A stretch of 30,829 nt of DNA from Nemertoderma westbladi (GCA_032718475.1 JAUCBJ010004623.1:1-30829), one strand, 5' to 3'; counted from the first letter of the stretch, positions 9,919-19,917 are shown. Notes: generated by a model from the sequence alone, not told the origin. Numbers and translations: made by a program.

Positions 9919-11313
9919 GTGTTTAAACTCATCTATCCCATCATAGTAGACATGTACCGAACAACAAGAGTCCCACAAGAAATGAAAACAAATAAGTTGG
10001 TGCCAGTTCCCAAGAAGGGCAACCTAACACTCTATGGTTCTTTTCGGGGAATCTCATTGATCTCGATTGCTGCAAAGCTATACAATAGAATTCTATTAAA
10101 TCGCATCAGGGATCCCATTGAGAGACTGCTCCGTGGAAATCAGAATGGGTTCCGTAAAGGTCGTGGGACCATGGAGCCCATTTTGGCACTTAGACGGCTA
10201 ATTGAAGAGTTATCAAAAAAGAAAGACAGGCATCTGGCTGTTATCTTTGTTGACTTCTTCAAGGCCCTTCATTCAGTCTCTCGCGCACGCATGTTCAGCA
10301 TACTTTCATTATATGGGATTCCTGATGAAATTATTGCAGCAATTAGATCAGTATACGATGGTTCGACAACAGTTGTGTCTATTGTTTACGGTGACACAGA
10401 ACCATTTGAAGTGTTATGGGGCGTCCTCCAGGGAGACACACTTGCACCATTCTTGTTCATAATTGTGGTTGACTATGTTCTACGCATGTCCTTAGATCAT
10501 CATAATGATGATGGGGTGATGATAACTCCACCTCCTGGCTCCGGAAGTCGAGGAAATCCGGCCAAGTACCTAACTGATCTAGACTTTGCTGATGACTTAG
10601 GAGTACTCTCAGAATCACTAGAGGTAGCCCAACGGCTCTTCGGCTCATTAGAACATGCTGCTTCTAGTGTTGGTCTTTTTATTAACTCCAGAAAGACCAA
10701 AATTTTGACAGTTAATGGTATGCTTGAGCATGTGGACGACTTCTGTTACCTGGGATCATGGATCCAGAAGTCAGGTGAGGACCTTCGAATACGTAAGGGA
10801 AAGGCATGGGCAGCCTTGAATAGGCTTTCCAGGATTTGGAAGTCACCGAGAATTAATCGGACACTTAAGGTCCGATTATTTAGAGCAACAGTAGTTCCAG
10901 TACTCCTCTATAGGAGTCCATGCTGGGCTCTAGCTGCTGAGGACACCAAATCTCTGGATGGCATATTCACAAGAATGCTACGCCGGGTTCTTTGTGTCAA
11001 GTACAATGCACACATCTCCAACCAGACACTATATAACATTGGAGGTGTCACATTGGTTCCCCCAAGCTTGACACTAGAACAAAATCTCCTCCGCTTTGCA
11101 GGACATTGCTTTCGCCGTGAGGACCAGCCAGTGCATAATCTTGTACTTTGGCAGCCTCATGGAGTGAATAAGCATGGTGGACAGCCCATGATTTTCTTGA
11201 GACGCATCTTAAAGGACACTGGCCTTGAAGATGCGGATGATCTAGCAAATGTCATGGGTGATATGGAGTTGTGGTGGCGCAATTTTGTCGACAAGCTGGC
11301 ACAGCATTCTTAA
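9919..11313 (+). pseudogene. LINE-A reverse transcriptase, open for 464 codons
   Basis: The open frame begins at a GTG and has no own start, being the distal part of the EN-RT protein. By residue in this frame: LVPVPKKGN at 27-35; NGFRKGRGTMEPI at 76-88; motif A FVDFFKALHS at 110-119; motif B LQGDTLAPFLF at 170-180; motif C LDFADD at 221-226; motif D GLFINSRKTKI at 252-262; then thumb and a C-terminal region with CVKYNAHISNQTLY (359-372) and LRFAGHCFRREDQ (391-403). Catalytic aspartates D112 and D225-226 are present, but the usual AFD of motif A is ALH. Compared with the copy at 16525-17332 it lacks 17 residues after N266, an in-frame 51-nt deletion. It would copy the element RNA at a nicked target, but the upstream breaks make it inactive. 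Confidence 0.85.
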
Positions 11314-11361
11314 AAATGCAGCTGTAATGCAGCATGCCGATCATAGTAATAGTAGTAGTAG
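11314..11361 (+). other. LINE-A 3' UTR and AGT-rich tail
   Basis: After the TAA stop come about 30 bases shared with the minus-strand copy (including GCAGCATGCCGATC), then a short AGTAGTAGT tail. Simple-repeat tails instead of poly-A are usual in several LINE clades. The second target-site duplication starts directly after it. Confidence 0.7.
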
Positions 11362-11372
11362 TATCTGGAATA
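11362..11372 (+). repeat. Target-site duplication of LINE-A, right copy
   Basis: TATCTGGAATA, identical to 7734-7744. The LINE-B reading resumes across it. Confidence 0.85.
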
Positions 11373-12430
11373 AGTCCAGGCACACCCGCCCAGCAGCCAC
11401 ATTATTTTCATTGTATAGTAGTAGTTGTTATACACACTTGATGGTATCATCGAACTCTTTAACTTTTCACACCAGAATGCATGATTTATTTGTTGCACAA
11501 TTTAATGCACGCAGATGATACGATTATACTCGCAGAACGTAATCTACTTAAGCTTGACAACTACTGCAACTCCAATTACAAAACCCTCAATCCTAAAAAA
11601 TTGTAATTCTTAGCCATAAACCCAAAAACCAATCGATATTAAAGTCTTGCAACTACACTGGGGTGATTAACAACTCGCACAAAGAAATTATACCTTGGTA
11701 GCTCCATCTGCGCTTCTGGCCAATTACGAGAAAAGTTTTTGGAAGACTCTAAGGGAGCCAACAAGCACTTTATTAAATACTATGCCTTTATTAGAGAAAA
11801 CCCATATGCACCACTGGCCGCAAAGGAAGCAGTTTTGGTTTGGACGCATGTCTACTAAATGGACTTCTTTACAACTGTGAGTCTTGGGGTAATGTAAACC
11901 TCAACCCACTAGAATTAAAGTACCGAAAAGTTCTAAAGACATTACTAAGTCTAAAACTTAGCACTCCCAATGAGTTTCCATGTGTTGAACTGGGACGACC
12001 GCCACTAAAGAGCATAGTGAAAATGCGATCAGTAAAATGTGTTAAGAATTTTCTAGCCAAAAAAACGAATACCAGGACTCACCCTTATACCAAGTGTTGA
12101 TGATTAATTAACGACACAAAGACGGAACTTAGTAAATATCTACTGAAATGTGCGGAAACTACAGACACCTCTACTGTCTTGGAAGAAGGGCTGTGCTAAG
12201 GATAAAGGCACAAAACGAGAAATCCAAATACGTAAGGTACATCAAATAGAACCCCCAACTTACTCGGCCACACGAATATAACTGCATATTATTCTCAAAT
12301 ACTGATCTTCATGCATTCAGTAGAATTCGTTGCTGCTCTCACACACTGGCAATCGAGCAAGGCAGATAAAATGGAACACCACGGGAAGGTAGACTATGCG
12401 GCGCTATCGAAACTTTTTACTTACATTAGA
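11373..12430 (+). mobile_element. LINE-B, right part: broken RT and C-terminus
   Basis: The sequence continues the LINE interrupted at 7733. Across the duplication, SGI followed by SPGTPA resembles motif B (GxxQGxPxSP), and ATLFSLY follows in a second frame. About 11500-11620 gives HADDTIILAE, catalytic motif C, then DNYCNSN and LAINPKTN. About 11690-11880 gives the thumb (HFIKYYAFIRENPYAPL), and 11840-12060 gives LLYNCESWGN, CVELGRPPLKSI and KNFLA. About 12333-12428 gives a C-terminal SHTLAIEQGR ... REGRLCGAIE segment. At least five frame changes and several stops make this a dead copy. The short ORFs here (11695-11880, 11840-12100, 12311-12607) are parts of it. Confidence 0.75.
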
Positions 12431-13584
12431 TCTCGTACAGTACATCTCTGCATCTCTTATTCATTATTTACATTGTACTTATGTAATAATTACAATATTT
12501 ACGTAATTCCCATTATTTATATTATACATACAATGCATATTTATTATGGTTGCGGTTATATTTGTGATGTTCATATAAAGTTATTTATTGTGTATTTATT
12601 TGCATAGCTGTTTATTTTACATTCCGCATTTATACTGTTTGCATATATATCCAAAAAAATGAATTTTACTACACTTTATACTTTAAATTACACAATTTAT
12701 ACTTTAAATTCTTTATGCTGAATATTCATAGGACTACAGAAATAACAATATCATTACGTGTAGCTGGTGAAATATCCGTTGGGCCTTCTTATAAAATTAT
12801 TCTTTTAAACATTGTATCAATCTATCTTTGTGCGGATATAATATTACATTCATTATTTTTGTGGTCATTAAATTACATACATAAATATCGAGAAATACGT
12901 CATGATGAAGGTGATCTACCACTGACTGGTCAAATGCAATCAATACACTTTTAGTTATATAAAAGTGTAGTAACTCCAGTTTCGCAGACTGTCGGATATT
13001 TTCGTCTTTTAAAAGTGTATAAAAGTGTAGCAGTCCCAGTGCAGTGGAAAGGTTGTCAATTATTTAACATTTAAATTAAAACCAAAATTATTACGTTTTA
13101 ATTATTACGTTTTTGGCGACTCCATCATATTAATAATATAAATCTTGTGAATTACCCTATTTTTAGCCTGATGAACTGATCTTAGGTTCATTCGGACCAC
13201 AAGTATCGATTTCGTGGGTGTACTGTAGACACCTTCAAAATGAGAGTAGATTGATTAATTTATTGAACAAAAGTTGTAAGTCAGCTGAAATATTAGGGAT
13301 TCAATACGATTCAAACATTTTAGTAAAAGCAATACTTATAGAAAAATATTTGTAGTTAGTGGTGTACAATTTCATAACACAGGGTAATATACTATATCTG
13401 CAATGCACACAAAAGGTAGCAACCCCCTCAGATCCCAATAAATCGTGCGATACGGAGATATGGAGGGGACCATTGCCTCCAATGATATACCACACACAAG
13501 GAAAGTAGATAAACCCCAAGAATAAGATGACGTTGGTGTATAAGTAGACTGCATCCATAGCATTAAATCGCACTGGAGATCCAG
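12431..13584. other. AT-rich DNA, possible LTR/leader of the BEL element
   Basis: No supported gene. A 79-codon ORF at 12715-12954 has no recognisable domain. Two TATATAAAAGTG/TGTATAAAAGTG words, each followed by GTAGnnnnnCCAGT, lie about 60 bp apart (12957 and 13018) and look like duplicated TATA boxes. A TGGCGACTCC at 13114-13123 resembles an LTR-element primer binding site. I found no second copy of this stretch downstream, so an LTR is not shown. Confidence 0.35.
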
Positions 13585-14640
13585 GTGATGGGAATAGCAA
13601 CACTCATCGACGCGCTAAAAACTAGAATAGAGTTGCCACCAGTGGAGCCTTTCAAGTTTGATGGTAGTAAGCCAGAAGAATATCTGCAGTTCCGGAGGAT
13701 GTATAGTAATGAAATACTTACAAAAAATCTGACACAGGCGGAGTGCCTTAAGTATTTACAAGTTTATACATGGGGGGCCAGCCTATGATATTGTAAGGCA
13801 ATACCAGGGAATCGAAGGAGGTTTTACAGCGGCATGGGGAGCCCTGGATAGGGAATTAGGACATCCTGTAAAGATCATCCGACAAACCTTAAGGGGAATA
13901 ACATCAGGCGGACTCGCGGATCACCCTGTTAGCATCAAAGTCTTTGCCACCAGGGTAGAGAAGGCATTGATAGTTTTAATAACGCTAGAGGTACTGTACA
14001 AACTTAATGCCTCAAATAACATCACATCAATAGCGCAGGCACTACCGATATGGTTGAGGAATAAATGGAGAAAGATCGCTTTCTCTACTCGAGAATAGAA
14101 GGGTGCGGAGGGTTGGAAGAAATGTCGAACTTCCTTAATTACGAGGCAGAACTAATAACAGACCCAGTATACAGAGAGGAGAGTCTCGGTAAGGTACCGA
14201 AACCGGAATACAACCGACCTAAACCGGAATACAGTGCTGCAGATGCACTTCCGAAGGTGAAGCAATCATTGCCATATGTGACAGTGCAGGGGACTATAAG
14301 TCCACAGGGCCCTGGAAACAAAACCACATCGTGGCAGGGACAGGGACAGAATAACAACTATAGTGGCTACAGAGGAAACAACACCCCTGGGGCGGGCATA
14401 TGCAACCGAAACAATAAACCATCCGAGTCGGACCTAGACGAAATATACGTGAAAACGCTATACAGAGAGCGTTATAATCCAAACTACAAGTGTCAGCTGC
14501 ATAGAACAGGGATGCATAAGCCCATTGATTGTGACCAGTGGCAGGCATTGCCGAGGGAAGACCGATTAGGCTATACAGGGAAATTTGGACTATGCCACAA
14601 ATGTGCGGTAGGAGGTCATAGGAAGAACTGGTGTCAAGAA
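13585..14640 (+). pseudogene. BEL/Pao-like gag with zinc knuckles (frameshifted)
   Basis: About 13610-13785 encodes PVEPFKFDGSKPEEYLQFRR, the typical start of the DUF1759-type capsid region of BEL/Pao elements. A frameshift at the G6 run near 13775 moves the reading to another frame (GGPAYDIVRQY ... LDRELGHPVKIIRQTL ... LPIWLRNKW, to about 14075). A second shift leads into the frame 14065-14910, with SNFLNYEAELI and a PKPEY tandem. The nucleocapsid part follows at about 14488-14635: CQLHRTGMHKPIDC and LCHKCAVGGHRKNWC, a Cys/His zinc-binding pair of the arrangement typical of this group. Gag packages the element RNA in cytoplasmic particles. The two shifts make the copy inactive. Confidence 0.75.
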
Positions 14641-15305
14641 CAAGCACCAAAGTATCCGAGTGAAGGCAGGGGCCATGCAATGGCAACAAGCACAATGGGT
14701 CCCAGGGAGCGAAGGACCGTGCGGCTCGGAGTGGTGCCAGTAAGAGTGTCTGGAGATAATGGAAGATCATTAACGACGCTGATGCTCATCGACAGTAGGG
14801 CAGCATTCACATTGACAAAAAGCTGGGTAGCAGACAGGCTACAACAAAAACAAAGTCGAGTAAGATGGTGGTCACCACCATATCCGCCAAGGATGAAATT
14901 CGTCAGATGAAAACAGGAAGGTGTTGAATAGGGGCTATAACTCCCAATTCCAACTACGGAGCGACTATAGACCCTATACGAATTACTCAATGCATAAACA
15001 TCAATGCCAGGTGGCCGACGAAGTTCGAGGTCGAGCAATATTGGCACCTGGACTTGATTGATCTGTCAACATCAAACCTCGATGTGTCGAATGTATCTCT
15101 GATAGTTGATGGATTGCCCGATAGCTCATGAGAGGCTAGAGTCGATTTTCGGGAACAACAAGGAGCGAGACCCAGTGGCGATCTTGACGCCATTTGGATG
15201 GACGCTAACCAGGCCTATTAGATCAGAAATTCCATACAGCATCTCAGAAACATCAGGATGCATGCTGTCTAGTACCTTTGAGGATTCAGAGCAGGAAACA
15301 ACAGG
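14641..15305 (+). pseudogene. BEL/Pao-like protease and pre-RT region (degenerate)
   Basis: The gag frame runs on to 14910 through RLGVVPVRVSG and LMLIDSRAAFTLTKSWVADRL. This is the retropepsin region, but the active-site D-[ST]-G is D-S-R here, a change expected to kill the enzyme. Another frame then gives AITPNSNYGATIDPIRI and DLIDLSTSNLDVSN (about 14925-15120). The frame 15106-15309 gives MDCPIAHERLE and PVAILTPFGWTLTRPI, the linker that precedes the RT in BEL/Pao polyproteins. No RT, RNase H or integrase motif follows, so the element seems internally deleted. Confidence 0.65.
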
Positions 15306-16040
15306 GTGAGAGGGAAGACGGACAATGTGGAGGTTTCATACAAGAAACAGCCCGGAGGAGAATATCAGGAGTCGGGGGCGATTCCGTGTCCGGAACCATG
15401 CTCACTGGAGAGTGTGGAGGATGATGAGTTAGGCGAAATACCACCAATGGAGGACGTTTCCGATGAGTATCGGTACGAGGGTGAAGAAGGGTGGATGGCG
15501 AGGTATCGAGAAGGGATGCCGATCGAATCGATGCAGAGTTTACCGATACTGAAGGGATCGAATAAGTATGGAAGAAGGAAGAAGAAGATAATTAAAAGGG
15601 TTGATCCACAGGGAGGAGAAACGGTGATAAATGATGATGGAAACAGGGTGGTTGCAAGAGGCATGTCGGATGCGGAGTGACAGGGTGTGAGGAGGTGCCA
15701 AATGGTAGACCAGGGTCATTGGATGCCAAAGCGCCAGCGCATATATTGAGGGGGAGGGTAACAGAGGTGGAATATACAAGAAGGGTGGCATTCTGCTGCC
15801 AAGTGATGATAAGATAAAGACGACGAAGAATTCTGTGAGATAATGGGTAGGTTGGATCTAAGACTGGAAAAGAGGGGAAGATCAGATTTGAGGGATTTAT
15901 AATCAACAAGAAGAATAGGGCGAAGGATAAGAGGACCTACAGGAGGATAGTGAGAGAGTTTCCTACTGGAAGAATCGCCCTTAAGTTAATGAGTCATTCA
16001 ATACGTTAGACTGAGGGGGGTTGGAATGAGGGCAATACAC
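15306..16040 (+). other. Open frame and flank after the BEL linker, unidentified
   Basis: A 124-codon frame at 15306-15680 is acidic in its first half (many E and D) and contains a basic patch GRRKKKIIKR. No RT or integrase motif can be seen in it or in the following 350 bp. It may be what remains of the polyprotein after deletion, or unrelated sequence. Antisense ORFs here are proline/serine-rich shadows. Confidence 0.3.
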
Positions 16041-16121
16041 CCTACCCATGAGAAAATAAATAAAAAATAATAAAATAAAAATATATTACGTATGCTTGAA
16101 GAGTACTATCGCACATAATAT

Positions 16122-16349
16122 TTAGGTCTAAGTAGGGTACTAATGTACCAACCCATAGATAGAGTGTACTATGGGTAATTAGGTCTAAGTAGGGTGCTAA
16201 TGTACCACTCCATAGATAGAGTGTACTATGGAAACTTAGGTCTAAGTAGGGTGCTAATGTACCACTCCATAGATAGAGTGTACTATGGAAACTTAGGTCT
16301 AAGTAGGGTTCTGACATACCACCCCATAGATAGAGTGTACTATGGGAGG
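16122..16349 (+). repeat. 57-bp tandem repeat, four copies
   Basis: Units start at 16122, 16179, 16236 and 16293 with TTAGGTCTAAGTAGGGT. Each ends in a small inverted repeat, CCATAG with CTATGG separated by 10 bp (the first and last units keep it too). The two middle copies are identical and the outer two diverge by a few bases. The minus-strand ORF 16042-16353 is only a readthrough of the repeat. Confidence 0.95.
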
Positions 16350-16473
16350 CCATATCAATGGGATTAATTAAACTGATATTGCTATGATGGATGGAAATTG
16401 GGAAAACTTAACACGTAACTCAGGATAACAACGATGAGAAAAGTGCAGGCCAGCTCAGATTTAAACACTGATT

Positions 16474-16506
16474 AAGGTAAGGAGAACTAGTTATCTCTTG
16501 CCTTAC
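16474..16506. repeat. Hairpin next to the truncated LINE-A
   Basis: TAAGGTAAGGAGA pairs imperfectly with TCTCTTGCCTTA across an 8-bp loop. It is flanking DNA rather than part of the LINE, since it lies outside the duplication at 16516-16524. Confidence 0.5.
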
Positions 16507-16515
16507 TGAGCCTTA

Positions 16516-16524
16516 CCATTACCA
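16516..16524 (+). repeat. Target-site duplication of truncated LINE-A, left copy
   Basis: CCATTACCA, repeated at 17333-17341 on the other side of the truncated copy. Confidence 0.65.
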
Positions 16525-17332
16525 CTACTAGGATCGGCATGCTGCATTGCAGCTGCATTTTTAAGAATGCTGTGCCGGCTTATCGACAAAATTGCACCGC
16601 CACAACTCCCTATCACCCATGACATTTGCTAGATCATCCGCATCTTCAAGGCCAGTGTCCTTTAAGATGCGTCTCAAGAAAGTCATGGGCTGTCCACCAT
16701 GCTTATTCACTCCATGAGGCTGCCAAAGTACAAGATTATGCACTGGCTGGTCCTCAAGGCGAAAGCAATGTCCTGCAAAGCGGAGGCGATTTTTCTTGTG
16801 TCAAGCTTGGGGGAACCAATGAGATACCTCCAATGTTATATTATATAGTGTCTGGTTGGAGATGTGTACATTGAACTTGACACAATGAACCCGGCGTAGC
16901 ATTCTTGTGAATGTGCCATCCAGAGATTTGGTGTCCTCAGCAGTTAGAGCCCAGCATGAACTCCCATAGAGGAGTACTGGAACTACTGCTGCTCTAAATA
17001 ATCGGACCTTAAGTTTCCGATTAATTCTCGGTGACTTCCAAGTCCTGGAAAGCCTATTCAAGGCTGCCCATGCCTTTACCTTACGTATTTGAAGGTCCTC
17101 ACCTGACTTCCAGATCCATGATCCCAGGTAACAGAAGTCATCCACATGCTCAAGCATACCATCTTTTAAGCTTATGCTCATCCGATCAGAGACTTGCTGA
17201 GGACTTTCAAAGTTAACTGTCAAAATTTTAGTCTTTCTGGAGTTAATAAATAGACCAACACTAGAAGCAGCATGTTCTAATGAGCTGAGGAGCCGTTGGG
17301 CTCCTTCTAGTGATTCTGAGAGTACTCCTAAG
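16525..17332 (-). mobile_element. LINE-A copy 2, 5'-truncated, minus strand
   Basis: The minus strand matches LINE-A from just after RT motif C to the 3' end, with high identity over the thumb and C-terminal region. It starts at about 17332 and ends with an AGTAGTGG tail near 16525. It keeps 17 codons (from FESPQQ to SLKD) that the full-length copy lacks, so here the fuller form is preserved. A frameshift near 16820 separates the open pieces 16801-17223 and 16561-16743. The 9-bp CCATTACCA duplication at both ends shows an ordinary target-primed insertion. Confidence 0.85.
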
Positions 17333-17341
17333 CCATTACCA
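17333..17341 (+). repeat. Target-site duplication of truncated LINE-A, right copy
   Basis: CCATTACCA, identical to 16516-16524. Confidence 0.65.
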
Positions 17342-18459
17342 AGGAACCATCAGTTTGGTGAGAGACTGGGATGCCAGAGAAACGGGTGACAAAGGTAACG
17401 ACTAGTGGGTATCCATGGGATGTCATTGCCGGATGAAGCAATTGGCAAGCTCCACCACTCCTTCATAGAGAGGGTGGAACATTCAAAGGAACACCTCGAG
17501 AGTCGACTAGGAGGAAATTGCTGTTTGCCTGCCAGGCTGCCAGGAGGTAACGACAACCACGTCGCACGGAGGGGTCACTAATACCCAGCGACACCTGGAT
17601 GGGTGGTCATTAAACAACAAAGCGGAGTTTAGGATTTATTATGAGAGCTCATACCTTGCGAGATAAGAAACGTCCCGAGGGGCACTACCGGGGGTATGGT
17701 AGGAGGGACATTTGATGGGATCACCAGCGAAGCGTTATAGAGGGACGGTAACAACCACGCCCAGGGAACTAACAACAGGGATTAGTAAAGCCATGGAGGC
17801 AAGTACGTCCGTGATCAAGAACAAGCAGGATGATAAGGAGCATCCAAGCCAGGATGAGGATAGAAGAGAAGAGCTACAATGGATTGGGAAGGACGGAATG
17901 AAAGTTCTAGACTGATGCTCCAGATGTTATTCGCCGATGTCATCAACTGGCGAGAAAGCATTAGGATGCCTGGAAGGCAGCGCCGGGATTATGGATTAAT
18001 GTTAAATATTCCCGCCTTAATTATAAATAATATAAATAAGTGTATAAAGCAATCGATCGTAGTGTAATAATATATAACCAATACGTGACTACTATTGTCA
18101 ATTTAACCTTTCTCAATTAGCTACTGGGGTGGGGGACTCATTGACTGAATCAGGAGGACGAGACACAAGACGGATCCCATTTCTCAAGTGCAGCCATACG
18201 AATGAGATCGTGGGAGTCTGAAAGGAGTATGAGATTGAGAGTATAAAGGGTTGAGTAAAACAAAGTGTGCTGGTGAGATATGATGGTTTGAGGAAGGAAA
18301 GGTGGTACGAAATTCGGGAATGTGGGGAGTGAGCCAGTAGGAGGATGAGTCCTATGGGTCTAATGTGTTGAGGTGGAGATGATGAAACTTGGACAATAAT
18401 ATCCAAAGTTAAAAATTGAGTGAGGAGGAGGGGCGATCATCGAAATAGAGACGCCACAT
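17342..18459. other. Unrecognised purine-rich DNA, possibly retroelement-derived
   Basis: This is less AT-rich than the host DNA and resembles the BEL region in base composition. A 67-codon frame at 17712-17915 is charged (SPAKRYRG at the start, then D/E/K-rich) without a known domain. Possibly this is the remainder of the BEL element into which LINE-A copy 2 inserted. TCCCA..TCTCA at about 18175-18185 pairs with TGAGA..TGGGA at about 18204-18216. Confidence 0.3.
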
Positions 18460-18824
18460 ACCTTGGTACGACTTAGCTCGCAGATGTACCAAGGTCGGGT
18501 AGTGAGATCAGACCCAGTGGGGCCAGACTGGAAAACTGGCCCCAGACAAGATATTTCCACCCAACATCCAATATTAGATTGGATTCCAGCAGAATGGAGC
18601 ACATGTATTGGTTGATGCTATCTTCTCACCAGGAAGATAGCATGGGGATCCAATCCACTGCACACCACCTTCCAAGAGAATAGGGGACAGAGTGATTTAT
18701 GAATCACAACCGGGTATCCAATATCCAACATCCGATATAATATTGCATACCCAGGAGAAAAATAGGTTGGTGAGATGCTAGCAGAGAGATGGTAATTAAC
18801 TCATCTGAAGAGGGAAACTAGCAT
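18460..18824. repeat. Tract of seven consecutive hairpins
   Basis: Seven non-overlapping inverted repeats lie in 365 bp: 18460-18495 (ACCTTGGTAC, 10-bp arms), 18518-18544 (TGGGGCCAG, 9), 18566-18584 (ATCCAA, 6), 18615-18643 (ATGCTATCTTC, 11), 18692-18707 (GTGATT, 6), 18712-18752 (GGGTATCCAATAT, 13 with one mismatch) and 18775-18824 (ATGCTAG, 7). All the others are perfect. There is no coding frame across it. Confidence 0.75.
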
Positions 18825-19761
18825 AGGGCCATAGGGAACACAGAATGACAGCAGGGAAGCGGCCAGCACTTGGGCAGTAAACGTGTATCTGTTAGCAGGT
18901 CAACATGTAAGTAGAACCGTGTGTAATATCTGTATATATCCATTACCCAATATCTCTCTCTCTCTCTCTCTCTCTCTCCTATGCCGGTAGCGGGAAATAC
19001 CGGGTAACATGTCTCGGGTATTGCCTGCTAGTATATATATATATATATAAGCTATTATAGTATTAACAACGATAAACAAACTCTTATATTTTATCACTGG
19101 CTCATGATGGCCTTTCTTATCGAAGCGGGGGACGCGTACAAGACATGACACAAACACCGGTCGGGATCCTGTGCCAACTCGGATCCCGTCACAGGCGAGG
19201 CAGGTTAGTAAAGAAGCAGGTTACAGAGGCTTGCGCTTGCAGCTAAAGTTTAAAAGCAACATTATAATTCTGACTGACCCTGAGAAGAAGTCGAGAGCAT
19301 GCAATCTCATTAAAGTTGTAGAATTTTTTGTGGAAGGTGGGGTTTTCGTGTTCCTGAATTATGTAAAACTCAAAAGAACTAACGAGTCTTAATCCTAAAC
19401 AATGGCGGTGTTGAATTGTAGAGGCGGAGGGATTGAATACATTATCATGGGGTTCCGCGTTATATGTATGTATGAACGCAGACTAATCTGATTAAATTGT
19501 TACATCAGCTTAATAAGAGAACAAACAGTTCCACTGCTCTTTCTCTTTTTATAGAAGATTCACTTTGAATCGTAATTTATTAATTATCCTGTTGATTCCA
19601 CATGAGCTTATTTTATCTCTCCAATAGACAAGCAATATCTCCTTCCTGGCAAGTATAATACGCATGCATGGGCTGGGCTTTGCCTATTGGACAAACAAGC
19701 TAGTTACTGTCCATATAAAACGTGTGGTTGATTCCATATCATGTTTAATGGCTAAATGCGA
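18825..19761. other. Non-coding DNA with microsatellites
   Basis: Contains (TC)13 at 18953-18978, (TA)n at 19032-19049 and a further perfect hairpin, CGGGATCC at 19162-19169 with GGATCCCG at 19181-19188. The 73-codon ORF at 19171-19392 has no recognisable domain and is probably chance. Confidence 0.5.
18953..18978 (+). repeat. (TC)13 microsatellite
   Basis: Thirteen uninterrupted TC dinucleotides. Confidence 0.95.
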
Positions 19762-19885
19762 GGAAACAGAAATGGGTTCCGAAAAGGTGGAAGTACCAAA
19801 AGTATCCTGGCGCTTGAAGAATTATCATATCAATGAAGATTGATTATGTCTCCCGCCTACGCATATTTAATATCCTTGAGGCCCA
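19762..19885 (+). mobile_element. LINE-A relic (RT fingers to motif A region)
   Basis: NRNGFRKGGSTKSILALEE is encoded from about 19765, followed, after an apparent deletion of about 20 codons that removed motif A, by DYVSRLRIFNILEA in another frame. Both parts match LINE-A residues 75-97 and 118-131. It is a short internal fragment, open at both ends. Confidence 0.65.
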
Positions 19886-19917
19886 ACTTTTAACGAAATG
19901 GAAATAATTAATGCCAA

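Larger units (their letters stand above)
7745..11361 (+). mobile_element. LINE-A: near full-length non-LTR retrotransposon
   Basis: A 3.6-kb element bounded by an 11-bp duplication. It has a structured leader (7745-8163), an apurinic-type endonuclease region (8164-9254), a linker (9256-9918), a reverse transcriptase (9919-11313) and a short 3' region ending in an AGTAGTAGT tail. Frameshifts, internal stops and altered catalytic residues make it inactive. The EN-RT order with a C-terminal segment of FAGHCFRREDQ type is common in LINEs of marine invertebrates, but I do not assign a clade. At least three other fragments of the same family lie at 16525-17332 (minus), 19762-19885 and 20736-20860. 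Confidence 0.85.

Noticed and set aside
12715-12954. 79-codon ORF as a small membrane protein
   Set aside because: Hydrophobic stretches come from AT-rich codons. There is no domain, conserved context or splice evidence.
14139-15047. Minus-strand ORFs opposite the BEL gag/protease region
   Set aside because: Shadows of the plus-strand coding sequence. The plus strand carries the zinc-knuckle and protease motifs.
16042-16353. Minus-strand 103-codon ORF with internal repeats
   Set aside because: Readthrough of the 57-bp tandem repeat, which is 19 codons long and so keeps one frame. There is no domain and no conserved context.
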